NCBI GenBank assembly: GCA_001771735.1
Contig: MEUM01000031.1
Location: 339-19,279 of the forward strand
Direction: 5' to 3'
Source of the DNA: Caldifarciminota bacterium RBG_13_43_14
GTDB taxonomy: Bacteria > Hydrothermota > Tepidihabitantia > SM23-42
DNA: 18,941 nucleotides
Part shown: one piece after another, positions 1 to 6,984 of the stretch
How the letters are laid out: every line of letters starts with the position of its first letter
Numbering within the stretch: the first letter of the stretch is position 1
Made by a program: the position numbers and the translations under genes
The notes under the pieces: generated by a model
The model's input: only the letters and a program-made list of their open reading frames with translations
Database searches by the model: none
What the model was told of the DNA's origin: nothing

Positions 1-1
1 T

Positions 2-430
2 CCTACCAAGATTGATCTATTGGGTAAAAAAGATATCAGCAAAGCATACCGGGCGACAACTGAATCATTCAGCGGATTTGAATTCGTTCCGATCGTCCCG
101 ATATCGGCCCGCAAGCAAAGCGGCATTGACACCCTCTTAAAACAAGTTATACGCGTGTATGAAGAAATGCGTAAATATGCCGACCGCCATGTTTTACAGG
201 AATTAACCAGGAACCTTAAGCCACCGGTAGCCGGCGCAATTTTACGAATAAACCAGATCGCAATTAAGCCGCCGATATTCAAAGTGCGCATAACCAGATC
301 GGTCGATGCATCTTATATCAAGTATCTGCGCCACGCCCTGCGCAATCACTTTGGGTATACCGGAGCGCCGATCCTTATCCGGACCGAAAAGGTCAGTATA
401 AAAAAAACAATGCGTATGCATAAAGAGTAA
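2..430 (+). CDS. der: Ribosome biogenesis GTPase Der (EngA), 3' part only
   Basis: Double-GTPase protein that acts in late assembly of the 50S ribosomal subunit. Only the C-terminal part is present; the frame is open to the window edge, so the TTG at 20 is not the real start. The first residues read PTKIDLLGKKD, the base-recognition (G4, T/NKxD) motif of the second G domain. It is followed by the G5-like stretch PISARKQSG (about residues 34-42 of the visible part). The rest matches the C-terminal KH-like domain that is diagnostic for Der, including IKPPIFKVRITRS and the helix YIKYLRHALRNHFGYTGAPI with a basic tail. The stop at 428-430 lies 3 nt before plsY, so the two are probably co-transcribed. 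Der next to plsY and gpsA is a common bacterial arrangement. The family call is secure; nothing can be said of the first G domain. Confidence 0.93.
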   Translation, partial: PTKIDLLGKKDISKAYRATTESFSGFEFVPIVPISARKQSGIDTLLKQVIRVYEEMRKYADRHVLQELTRNLKPPVAGAILRINQIAIKPPIFKVRITRSVDASYIKYLRHALRNHFGYTGAPILIRTEKVSIKKTMRMHKE

Positions 431-433
431 TCC

Positions 434-1027
434 ATGTATATCATGTATGTTATTTCTTTTTTAATCGGTTTTGTCTTTGGCATTATTCCTTTCGCCTATC
501 TTATTGGTCGCTTCAAAGGCATTAACCTGAAAAATGAGGGAAGCGGTAATATCGGAGCAACTAATCTGGGCCGCTCGCTTGGTGGAATATATTTTATAAT
601 CGGTTTTTTGCTTGATGCCTTCAAAGGACTAATACCGGTGATCATCGCTAATCTTCTCCATATGTCACCAGTATTTGCCGGGGCCGGAGCGATCATCGGG
701 CATGTATTCAATCCATTCTTTGGTTTTCGCGGTGGAAAAGGTGTTTCAACAACGATCGGCGTAACGATCGGTATTCTACCGGTTTCTTTTGCGATATCGC
801 TGATATTATGGCTATTCGTTTATTTCAGTACATTACTGGTGTCACTGGCATCGATCGTGCTTGCGTTATCCTTACCAATCCTGAGTTTTACATTAAAAGA
901 AGGGACCACCATTGAACGTATTTTCATAATGCTGATCGCGATCATGATACTGTTCGCTCATCGCGCAAACATGAAAAGACTTCTTAAAGGATCAGAACCA
1001 AAAACACGCTTATGGAAGCGCAAATGA
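434..1027 (+). CDS. plsY: Acyl-phosphate:glycerol-3-phosphate acyltransferase PlsY
   Basis: Integral membrane enzyme that transfers an acyl group from acyl-phosphate to the sn-1 position of glycerol 3-phosphate, the first committed step of phospholipid synthesis. At 197 aa it has the usual length for the family. Family motifs are visible in order: EGSGNIGATNLGR near residues 35-47, GHVFNPFFGFRGGKGVST near residues 89-106, and the late HRANMKRLLKGSE segment. The segments between them are strongly hydrophobic, consistent with several membrane helices. The chosen ATG at 434 is 3 nt after the der stop; a second in-frame ATG at 443 is possible and would lose only three residues. The TGA stop overlaps the ATG of gpsA (ATGA at 1024-1027). 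GpsA makes the glycerol 3-phosphate that PlsY uses, so the coupling makes metabolic sense. Confidence 0.96.
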   Translation: MYIMYVISFLIGFVFGIIPFAYLIGRFKGINLKNEGSGNIGATNLGRSLGGIYFIIGFLLDAFKGLIPVIIANLLHMSPVFAGAGAIIGHVFNPFFGFRGGKGVSTTIGVTIGILPVSFAISLILWLFVYFSTLLVSLASIVLALSLPILSFTLKEGTTIERIFIMLIAIMILFAHRANMKRLLKGSEPKTRLWKRK

Positions 1028-2013
1028 AATTAAGTATTCTTGGCTGCGGCAACTGGGGATCGGTCTTTGGCATTATTCAACACCAAAATAATCATCAGGT
1101 AAGAATCTGGGAGGTCGACCGTTATCGCGCCGAGATTGTCAAAAAAACCCGAAGCAATGACCCTTTTCTTAAAGACCTGAACCTTCCTGAAGCAATTATG
1201 ATCGATCACGATCTGGAAGTTATATTACAAGATGCTGAGATTATTGTTTTTGCGGTCCCAACCCAATCATTACGAAAGGTAATCGATGCCGTGAAGGAAT
1301 TCAAACCTGAACAGCGCTATCTGCTGAGTCTATGTAAAGGCATCGACTGTGAAACACTAGAAAGACCTTCTCAGATAATTAATCGTTTAACTGATTCTCG
1401 ATCAAGAACCTTTGTTCTGTCTGGTCCCTGTATTGCCAATGAAATCGCCCGGGGAGCTCCTACTGCGGCCGTTCTTGCCGGTGATGATGATAATGAGATC
1501 TCCGAACTCCAATATCAGCTATCATCAGATAATTTCCGCGTATATAAAAGTAATGACATCATTGGAGTGGAGATCAGCGCCGCAATCAAAAATGTAATCG
1601 CGATCGGCTGCGGGATAAGTGATGGTCTTGGATTTGGGGTCAATGCAAAAGGCGCGCTATTGACACGGGCGCTTGTTGAAATGCAACGCCTCGGCCGAAT
1701 AATGAATGCTCAAGAAAGGACTTTTCTAGGGCTTGCCGGGATTGGGGATCTCATAACCACTGCCTTCAGCCCTGAATCACGCAATTATCGATATGGTTCA
1801 ATGATCGCCCGGGCAATGTCCGAAAACGAAATAAAAAAGAAATTGATTATGGTCGCTGAGGGTGTGCCGACCGCACGCGCGGTGCATCGTTTAGCGCATG
1901 AATACAACATTGATATGCCGATCAGTGAAGCGGTTTACAATATATTATATGAAGGCAAATCACCGTTTCAGGCGATCAAGGACTTAATGGGACGCCCGCT
2001 CAAAGAGGAGTGA
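1024..2013 (+). CDS. gpsA: Glycerol-3-phosphate dehydrogenase [NAD(P)+]
   Basis: Cytoplasmic enzyme that reduces dihydroxyacetone phosphate to sn-glycerol 3-phosphate, the substrate of PlsY encoded just upstream. With the start at 1024 it is 329 aa, normal for the family. Visible motifs are the Rossmann loop GCGNWGS (residues 7-13), SLCKGI with the conserved Lys near 105, SGPCIANEIARGAPTA, the catalytic-lysine region AAIKNVIAIG (Lys about 189), GLAGIGDLITT with SRNYRYG, and the C-terminal VAEGVPTARAV. The usual Ser/Asn after GP in the substrate loop is Cys here. An ATG at 1012 lies inside plsY and adds only MEAQ before the glycine-rich strand; I prefer 1024 because the protein then begins at the typical MKLSILG and shares an ATGA stop/start with plsY, a translational-coupling signature. 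Confidence 0.95.
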   Translation: MKLSILGCGNWGSVFGIIQHQNNHQVRIWEVDRYRAEIVKKTRSNDPFLKDLNLPEAIMIDHDLEVILQDAEIIVFAVPTQSLRKVIDAVKEFKPEQRYLLSLCKGIDCETLERPSQIINRLTDSRSRTFVLSGPCIANEIARGAPTAAVLAGDDDNEISELQYQLSSDNFRVYKSNDIIGVEISAAIKNVIAIGCGISDGLGFGVNAKGALLTRALVEMQRLGRIMNAQERTFLGLAGIGDLITTAFSPESRNYRYGSMIARAMSENEIKKKLIMVAEGVPTARAVHRLAHEYNIDMPISEAVYNILYEGKSPFQAIKDLMGRPLKEE

Positions 2014-2080
2014 TTCCTGAAAATGAATAAAGCTATTGAATTTACCGTGAAATTCAGTAAAATTATATTGAGAGGAAACA

Positions 2081-2428
2081 ATGAGTGAAAAGGAATTTTT
2101 CTCGATAAAAGAAGTCGCGGATATGCTTGAACTCAAACCGTATATTCTACGATATTGGGAAAAGGAATTCGCTATCCTGAAACCCAAACGCAACCGTGTC
2201 GGACGGCGATATTATTCGCGTAAAGATATTGAAGTAATCCGTTTGATAAAAAGTACGTTGTACACCCAAGGTTTTACGATCAGCGGGGCCAAGAAAAAAT
2301 TAGCGACTTTGACCGAAGGACCGGAACAATTATCTCTTCCACTGAAAAAGCAGGAAAAAACCTTCAAAGAGATCAAGGAAGAACTCCTAAAGATCAAGGA
2401 CCTTTTCAATCGGTCGAGCGTCCGCTGA
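2081..2428 (+). CDS. Small MerR-family transcriptional regulator
   Basis: A 115-aa protein with an N-terminal winged helix-turn-helix of the MerR type (about residues 6-75): FSIKEVADMLELKPYILRYWEKEF, then an arginine-rich wing with GRRYYSRKDIEVI, then GFTISGAKKKL. The remaining 40 residues are charged and probably helical, as in a short dimerisation coiled coil. There is no obvious effector domain and no cysteine cluster for metal or redox sensing, so the signal and target genes cannot be told. A Shine-Dalgarno-like GAGAGG lies 5 nt before the ATG. It follows gpsA after 67 nt in the same direction and is probably on the same transcript, as I see no good promoter in the gap. Its TGA is directly followed by the TCA complement of the next gene's stop. 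Confidence 0.85.
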   Translation: MSEKEFFSIKEVADMLELKPYILRYWEKEFAILKPKRNRVGRRYYSRKDIEVIRLIKSTLYTQGFTISGAKKKLATLTEGPEQLSLPLKKQEKTFKEIKEELLKIKDLFNRSSVR

Positions 2429-4507
2429 TCAATTGCTGAGATTATTAATCTTTGAATCCAACTGATGTTTCAAAATCACCGATTCAGCAATCAATTTCGC
2501 CTGCAAATAGTGATCGAGGGCGCTTTTTTTATCGCCGATCATGACCATCGCATCGCCAGCTAGCAATAGAGCCCGGGCAACATCATTCCGGCGCTGCCGG
2601 TAATTCTCGGCCGCAACCAGATAATATGTATGGGCCTTGGGGTAATCCTCGATCTTGAAATATATGTCCCCCATTTCCAGATAGATTTCGGGACGATCAC
2701 CGACCTTCTCGATCAATTCGGTTAAAAGATCGATCGCCCTTTTAAACTGCCCCCTCTTTTCATAGATACTTGTTTTCAAAAAAACCGCATCGAATAAAAA
2801 AGCGGATGATGGGTATTTTTCGATCAAACGGTCGATAACGGTCTCTGATTCCTTGTCCTGACCGATCTTGTCATAAATCCGTGCGATCTCGTACCAAGCA
2901 CGTTCCTCATATACCGCAATACCACTCAATTGATTATAATAGTACAACGCTGAATCAAAAGACTCTTCATGAGAGTATGTCGATGCAAGTTCAGACAGTG
3001 CCTGCCCCTGATATTCAGCGGTCGGGCGCCGTTCTATAAGCTCAATATATATGCCTTTGGCTGACCTGCGAAGATCGAGCTGATCATAAACTCGCGCCTT
3101 TTCAAGATACGCCTGACTAGCGAGAATTGAATCCGGGTACATACTGATGATCTGTTCGATCTCGCCTAAGCTGCCGTAAAGATCCTTTTTTTCCATAAGC
3201 AAATTGACGATCCTTAACCTGGTTCGCAAACCGTATTTTGAATCTGGATATTTTTCAAGATAACTTTTGAGTGCATCGACCAATGAATGGTATTTTTTTA
3301 AGTAGTATTTAGTTTCATAAATACGTAGATCGACTTCAACTTCAACATTCGGCTCTGGATTATATTGTCCGACCAGTTCATACGCGGACAACGCATTACG
3401 AAAATCAGTGCGATCAAAAAAGGCGTCTGCGATCCCCTTCTGTGCTGATGCCGCCAGGTTCGATTCGGGATATAAAGTGATCAATTCAGTCCAGAAATTG
3501 ATCGCGTGTTCATACTCCTTGCGTTTGAAGTTGATCGATGCGATCATATACAGTACCCGGTCGTTATGTACGGAACCAGAAAAATATTGACGATGGCATA
3601 ATAACATTTCTTCAGCCAATCCCCATAAACCCCGGAAATACGCGGTTCGCCCCTTGAAGAACAGATAATCATCAACCGAATCAGGCAATTCATTTAAATA
3701 CACCGCCGCTGAATCATATTTCATTTCGTCACTGAATGAACGACCAAGAAGAAAAAGTACTGTATCGGACGGGCTCTCATTAATAAAGGAGCGTAGATAG
3801 GACCTTGCTCTAAGCGGTTCTTTCCATAATAAACAGATACGGGCAGCTTCCTGGGATGCAGAACGCTGTAGCTCCGGGTCAGCCGACCGTGATAACATCG
3901 AATCGATGTGCGTGATGCCATTTTTATAATCTTGCATGGCGATATAACTGATCGCCAAGCCATAAAATCGATAATCATCAAAATACTTGACTGATCTCAT
4001 ATTCTCGATCGCACCGGCGAAATCCGCCCGCTGATACGCATCATGTGATTCGATCAAATACTGATAATTTTTTGCATAATCATCTATCAAGTAAGTCTCG
4101 GGCTGATCACTGATTGACTGAAAATATTTTAATGCATTTTCAATATCATTATGTTTCAAACTGATCAAACCGAGATAATGATCGACCGGCCAACTGACCT
4201 GTCGGTATTGCCGGTATTTGTTAAGATACTGGACGGCTGATTGATAGTGACCCAGACGGTATTCAACGATACCAAGATATAAATAGGCATCAGGATCGAC
4301 CCTGATCAAGTGCAGCAGTTTCAGTCTGGCATTTTCAACCTTATTCTGGGCCAGAGCACATATTGCTGAACCGAGCATCGCTTTATCGTCCAAATTACAC
4401 AATGCCTGAAGTTCAAAATAACGCCGGGCATTCTCATATAGACCATGCTCAAAATAATATCGTCCCGGACTTGATAAAAAAATGATCAAAACGGTGATAG
4501 TCTGCAT
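2429..4507 (-). CDS. Large tetratricopeptide-repeat protein, likely exported
   Basis: A 692-aa protein made almost entirely of tetratricopeptide-like helical repeats. Many segments have the TPR spacing (ALKYFQSI, AINFWTELITLYPES, ALSAYELVGQYNPE, ALYYYNQL, AIDLLTELIEK, AHTYYLVAAENY), with YPxS turns like those in BamD/YbgF-type periplasmic TPR proteins. The first 15 residues (MQTITVLIIFLSSPG) are hydrophobic and may be a short signal or anchor, although the basic n-region is missing. No catalytic motif is visible, so a scaffold or assembly role is the most that can be inferred. It begins 3 nt after the xerC stop and is probably expressed from the xerC promoter, by translational coupling since no clear Shine-Dalgarno site is visible. 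Its stop abuts the merR stop. It is not specifically recognisable beyond the repeat family. Confidence 0.82.
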   Translation of the reverse strand: MQTITVLIIFLSSPGRYYFEHGLYENARRYFELQALCNLDDKAMLGSAICALAQNKVENARLKLLHLIRVDPDAYLYLGIVEYRLGHYQSAVQYLNKYRQYRQVSWPVDHYLGLISLKHNDIENALKYFQSISDQPETYLIDDYAKNYQYLIESHDAYQRADFAGAIENMRSVKYFDDYRFYGLAISYIAMQDYKNGITHIDSMLSRSADPELQRSASQEAARICLLWKEPLRARSYLRSFINESPSDTVLFLLGRSFSDEMKYDSAAVYLNELPDSVDDYLFFKGRTAYFRGLWGLAEEMLLCHRQYFSGSVHNDRVLYMIASINFKRKEYEHAINFWTELITLYPESNLAASAQKGIADAFFDRTDFRNALSAYELVGQYNPEPNVEVEVDLRIYETKYYLKKYHSLVDALKSYLEKYPDSKYGLRTRLRIVNLLMEKKDLYGSLGEIEQIISMYPDSILASQAYLEKARVYDQLDLRRSAKGIYIELIERRPTAEYQGQALSELASTYSHEESFDSALYYYNQLSGIAVYEERAWYEIARIYDKIGQDKESETVIDRLIEKYPSSAFLFDAVFLKTSIYEKRGQFKRAIDLLTELIEKVGDRPEIYLEMGDIYFKIEDYPKAHTYYLVAAENYRQRRNDVARALLLAGDAMVMIGDKKSALDHYLQAKLIAESVILKHQLDSKINNLSN

Positions 4508-4510
4508 TCT

Positions 4511-5371
4511 TTAATCAGCTCTTGGATGTTTCTTATCGTATATCTCCTTGAGACGACGGGTCGTAATATGCGTATAGATCTGCACGGTTGACAGTTTAGC
4601 ATGTCCCAGCAGTTCCTGTACCGCCCGTAGATCCGCTCCGTTTTCCAAGAGATGTGTGGCAAAACTATGACGAAGTATATGAGGATTCGTTCCACTTGCT
4701 CTGGCGATCTGCATTAAATACTTACGCACTATGCGTTGTATTGAACGGGTTGTCAACCGTCTGCCCATGCGATTCTGGAAAAAAGCGCTCTCTTTATTGC
4801 TGCGTTCTGGCATATAGGCAAGAACCGCGGCCCGGGCATGAGAGCCGAGCGGCACTATTCTCTGCTTATTTCCCTTGCCCTTGACCTTAATTTCCTGTCG
4901 ATGCAGGTCGATATCCTGTATATTCAGACCGATCAATTCGCTCGCCCTCAATCCACACGAATATACAACCTCCATAATTGCCCGATCTCTACGATGCTCG
5001 ATAGCAAAGGCGGCCTTTAGCATTTCATATGGTATTACTCCCGGCAAATGCTTCTTTATTTTTGGTGTCTTTATAGCAACGGCGACATTTTCAACATTGG
5101 TTAAGGTTTTTTGTAAAAACTTGTAAAATGATTTCAAAGCCGATAATTTTCTTGCTACACTACGGGCGTCAATCCCATATCGGATCAAAAAATTCATATA
5201 CTGGGTAATACTTTTTTGTTCGATAGTGGTGACCTTTTCGTCGCTCAAGTACTTTATAAATCCATTGAGATCACTTTGATAATTGCGCACCGTGTGGGTA
5301 GAATAATTTCTTTCTTTTTGTAGATAAACAATGAAGTCGGATATCCGTTCTTGAAACTGCTCAGTATTCAT
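4511..5371 (-). CDS. xerC: Tyrosine recombinase XerC/XerD family
   Basis: Site-specific recombinase that would resolve chromosome dimers at dif-like sites. It has an N-terminal SAM-like core-binding domain (FIVYLQKERNYSTHTVRNYQSDL) and a C-terminal catalytic domain. With the start at 5371 (286 aa) the catalytic set is complete: Arg142 (GLRASE), Lys166 (GKGNK), His231 and Arg234 (HILRH), His257 (LLGHA) and nucleophile Tyr266 (IYTHI). The ending IYDKKHPRA resembles XerC more than XerD, but a single-Xer system is possible. The longest frame begins at a TTG at 5407, but that TTG is the start of a TTGACA -35 box whose -10 box (TAGAAT) ends at 5380. Transcription must therefore begin near the ATG at 5371, which also gives a normal N-terminus. 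The TPR gene follows after 3 nt. Confidence 0.93.
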   Translation of the reverse strand: MNTEQFQERISDFIVYLQKERNYSTHTVRNYQSDLNGFIKYLSDEKVTTIEQKSITQYMNFLIRYGIDARSVARKLSALKSFYKFLQKTLTNVENVAVAIKTPKIKKHLPGVIPYEMLKAAFAIEHRRDRAIMEVVYSCGLRASELIGLNIQDIDLHRQEIKVKGKGNKQRIVPLGSHARAAVLAYMPERSNKESAFFQNRMGRRLTTRSIQRIVRKYLMQIARASGTNPHILRHSFATHLLENGADLRAVQELLGHAKLSTVQIYTHITTRRLKEIYDKKHPRAD

Positions 5372-5379
5372 ATTTAAAA

Positions 5380-5407
5380 ATTCTAATTCATTCCTGAACT
5401 TTGTCAA
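5380..5407 (-). promoter_or_regulatory. xerC promoter, leaderless type
   Basis: Minus-strand TTGACA (5407-5402), 16-nt spacer, TAGAAT (5385-5380; 5 of 6 consensus). Eight nt separate the -10 box from the ATG at 5371, so the expected RNA start is within about two bases of the start codon. No Shine-Dalgarno sequence is possible in so short a leader. Confidence 0.75.
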
Positions 5408-5477
5408 CTACGCAAAAAGAACAAGGAAAAGTATTCGTCGCTGTCTTAATATCTTTTTTTTTAATTACGGTAATCAA

Positions 5478-5517
5478 CAAGCAACAGGGGATGAGTTTAA
5501 TCATCCCCTGTTGCTTG
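5478..5517 (-). terminator. Strong 3' hairpin after hup, without U-tract
   Basis: Perfect 17-bp inverted repeat (CAAGCAACAGGGGATGA and its complement) around a 6-nt loop, beginning 11 nt after the hup stop. It should form a very stable stem at the end of the hup mRNA. On the minus strand it is followed by TTGATTACCG and then an A-rich run, not a U-run, so it is not a textbook intrinsic terminator. It may act as a U-less terminator or as a 3' stabiliser that separates hup from xerC. Confidence 0.65.
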
Positions 5518-5528
5518 ATAAATTTGAA

Positions 5529-5801
5529 TTATTTAACAGCTTTCTTCAAATCGCGACCAGGCTTAAACTTTGGCGCCTTCCTTGCTGGAACATTGATCTT
5601 TTCACCAGTGCGTGGATTGCGCGCAATCCTTGCCTTGCGTTTGCTTACTGAAAACGTACCGAATCCAACCATTGCTACTCTATCGCCCTTTTTCAGGGCT
5701 GCGGTTACTGATTCAACGAATGTATCGAGGGCGACATTTGCTGCCTTCTTTGAGATCTTTGCCTTAGCTGCGATCTTCTCGATCATTTCGGCTTTTGTCA
5801 T
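5529..5801 (-). CDS. hup: HU-type DNA-binding protein
   Basis: Small basic nucleoid protein that bends and compacts DNA as a dimer. It is 90 aa, the canonical HU/IHF length, starting MTKAEMIEKIAAKAKISKKAA with the dimerisation helices, followed by the GDRVAMVGFGTFSVSKRKAR strand region. The DNA-inserting arm ARNPRTGEKINVPA carries the intercalating proline in the RNPRTGE context, and the tail KPGRDLKKAVK is typical of HU. No partner gene is present, so a homodimer is likely. It has its own consensus promoter and an exceptionally long Shine-Dalgarno site, as expected for an abundant protein, and a strong hairpin follows the stop, pointing to a monocistronic mRNA. IHF and HU cannot always be separated by sequence; HU is favoured by the arm sequence. 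Confidence 0.95.
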   Translation of the reverse strand: MTKAEMIEKIAAKAKISKKAANVALDTFVESVTAALKKGDRVAMVGFGTFSVSKRKARIARNPRTGEKINVPARKAPKFKPGRDLKKAVK

Positions 5802-5807
5802 AGGTTT

Positions 5808-5820
5808 TCACCTCCTTTCT
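5808..5820 (-). promoter_or_regulatory. Extended Shine-Dalgarno site of hup
   Basis: Minus-strand AGAAAGGAGGTGA, 6 nt before the hup ATG. It is fully complementary over 13 nt to the common bacterial 16S rRNA 3' end (UCACCUCCUUUCU). This is the strongest ribosome binding site in the window and contrasts with the leaderless genes nearby. Confidence 0.9.
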
Positions 5821-5833
5821 TTACCATTGTCAT

Positions 5834-5861
5834 ATTATATCAATAATTCCCGATTTGTCAA
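5834..5861 (-). promoter_or_regulatory. hup promoter
   Basis: Minus-strand TTGACA (5861-5856), 16-nt spacer, TATAAT (5839-5834): both boxes are perfect consensus. The expected RNA start near 5827 gives a leader of about 26 nt that contains the Shine-Dalgarno site. Confidence 0.85.
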
Positions 5862-5873
5862 GCCCTAAAATGC

Positions 5874-5929
5874 AGTATTGACAATACTTTAATTAAATGC
5901 ATAACAGCAAAATATTAGTATACAATACT
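5874..5929. promoter_or_regulatory. Paired operator-like inverted repeats in the hup-pfkA interval
   Basis: A perfect 7+1+7 palindrome (AGTATTG A CAATACT, 5874-5888) and a second imperfect copy (AGTAT ACA ATACT, 5917-5929). Both contain ACAATACTTT, starting at 5881 and 5922, 41 bp apart, about four helical turns. The first overlaps a plus-strand TTGACA (5878-5883) that is followed after 16 nt by CATAAC (5900-5905), a possible second pfkA promoter; the second lies just past its expected start. This is the arrangement of a repressor-controlled promoter. The regulator is unknown. Confidence 0.5.
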
Positions 5930-5963
5930 TTGAGGGATTGGCTTCTGCCAAAAATTGGTGATG

Positions 5964-5991
5964 TTGACACTAATTCTGTAATGATTATAAT
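5964..5991 (+). promoter_or_regulatory. pfkA promoter, leaderless type
   Basis: TTGACA (5964-5969), 16-nt spacer, TATAAT (5986-5991): both boxes are perfect consensus. Only 5 nt separate the -10 box from the ATG at 5997, so the expected transcription start is the A of the start codon. No Shine-Dalgarno sequence precedes the gene. Confidence 0.85.
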
Positions 5992-5996
5992 CATCA

Positions 5997-6971
5997 ATGC
6001 GGATCAAAAATATTGCCATATTAACCAGCGGCGGAGATGCGCCAGGCATGAACGCATCGATACGAGCGGTCGTACGTACGTCCATGGCAAAGGATATTAC
6101 GGTTATCGGTTTTATGCGTGGATACAATGGTTTGATCCATGACACACATATCGCGCTTCAGCGTTTTTCCGTAAGTAATATTATTCAACGCGGCGGCACC
6201 ATACTCGGTACTGCCCGCTCGGCCGAATTTGAGACCGAGAAAGGAATGGCTCAAGCTTTTAAAACAATGAAAAAAAATAAAATTGATGCGCTTATTGTTA
6301 TCGGCGGTGAGGGGACCATGACCGGCGCGGATCGGTTTTCAAAAAAATATCGGATAAAAGTGATCGGCTTGCCCGGGACGATCGATAATGATCTTTTTGG
6401 CACTGATTTCACGATCGGCTTTGATACTGCGGTCAATAATGCGGTGCATGCCGTCGATCAAATACGCGATACGGCATCATCTTTGGAAAGGCTTTTTTTT
6501 ATTGAAGTAATGGGGCGCTACTCTGGTCATATAGGGCTTGCAGTTGGTCTGTCCGGAGGGGCTGAAGATGTATTAATACCGGAAACCCCGACTGATATTA
6601 AAGCGCTTGCCGCTTCACTTAACAATAACATAAAAAAGGGCAAAAAAAGTAATATTATTATCGTTTCCGAGGGTGATGAAGCTGGCAATGCGCTTGAAAT
6701 CGCCAATAAGATAAAAAAGATATTAAAGGAAGAATATCGGGTGGCAGTATTGGGTTATATTCAACGAGGTGGTTCACCAACTGCCAATGATCGCATTCTT
6801 GCTTCAAAACTTGGCTATCACGCGGTTATGGGTTTATTAAAAGGCAAATCGCGATATATGGTCGGTGAAATCAATAAAAAAATCGTATTCACACCGCTTA
6901 AAGAAACTTACACCAAAAAGAAAAAGATCGATATCAGTGATTACAATCTTATTCACACCCTGGCTCAATAG
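5997..6971 (+). CDS. pfkA: ATP-dependent 6-phosphofructokinase
   Basis: Glycolytic enzyme that phosphorylates fructose 6-phosphate to fructose 1,6-bisphosphate. It is 324 aa, close to the 320 aa of the E. coli enzyme, and collinear with it. Visible motifs are the N-terminal LTSGGDAPGMNA, the phosphoryl-donor loop GGEGT (residues about 102-106), the catalytic PGTIDND, EVMGRYSGHIGL, and IQRGGSPTANDR near the C-terminus. The Gly after GGE and the Gly in PGTIDND (Gly104 and Gly124 in E. coli numbering) mark the ATP-using type; PPi-using enzymes usually have Asp and Lys there. The Mg-binding Asp of the usual GGDG is Glu here, a variation known from actinobacterial-type enzymes. The start at 5997 is fixed by a consensus promoter ending 5 nt upstream. 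It ends 13 nt before the stop of convergent radC. Confidence 0.95.
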   Translation: MRIKNIAILTSGGDAPGMNASIRAVVRTSMAKDITVIGFMRGYNGLIHDTHIALQRFSVSNIIQRGGTILGTARSAEFETEKGMAQAFKTMKKNKIDALIVIGGEGTMTGADRFSKKYRIKVIGLPGTIDNDLFGTDFTIGFDTAVNNAVHAVDQIRDTASSLERLFFIEVMGRYSGHIGLAVGLSGGAEDVLIPETPTDIKALAASLNNNIKKGKKSNIIIVSEGDEAGNALEIANKIKKILKEEYRVAVLGYIQRGGSPTANDRILASKLGYHAVMGLLKGKSRYMVGEINKKIVFTPLKETYTKKKKIDISDYNLIHTLAQ

Positions 6972-6984
6972 CAAATCCAAAAAA

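Noticed and set aside
20..22. TTG at 20 as the start of the first gene
   Set aside because: The frame is open to the window edge and the residues before it complete a G4 GTPase motif, so the gene is cut by the window.
1012..1023. ATG at 1012 as the start of gpsA
   Set aside because: It adds only MEAQ before the first strand of the Rossmann fold; the ATG at 1024 gives the family-typical N-terminus and an ATGA overlap with plsY.
2034..2080. Possible promoter for merR with TATATT at 2064-2069
   Set aside because: The matching -35 (TTACCG) is poor and the gene has a Shine-Dalgarno site, so read-through from gpsA is more likely.
5401..5868. Plus-strand open frame across the hup region
   Set aside because: It is antisense to hup and spans the hup hairpin, Shine-Dalgarno site and promoter; the encoded sequence has no recognisable feature.
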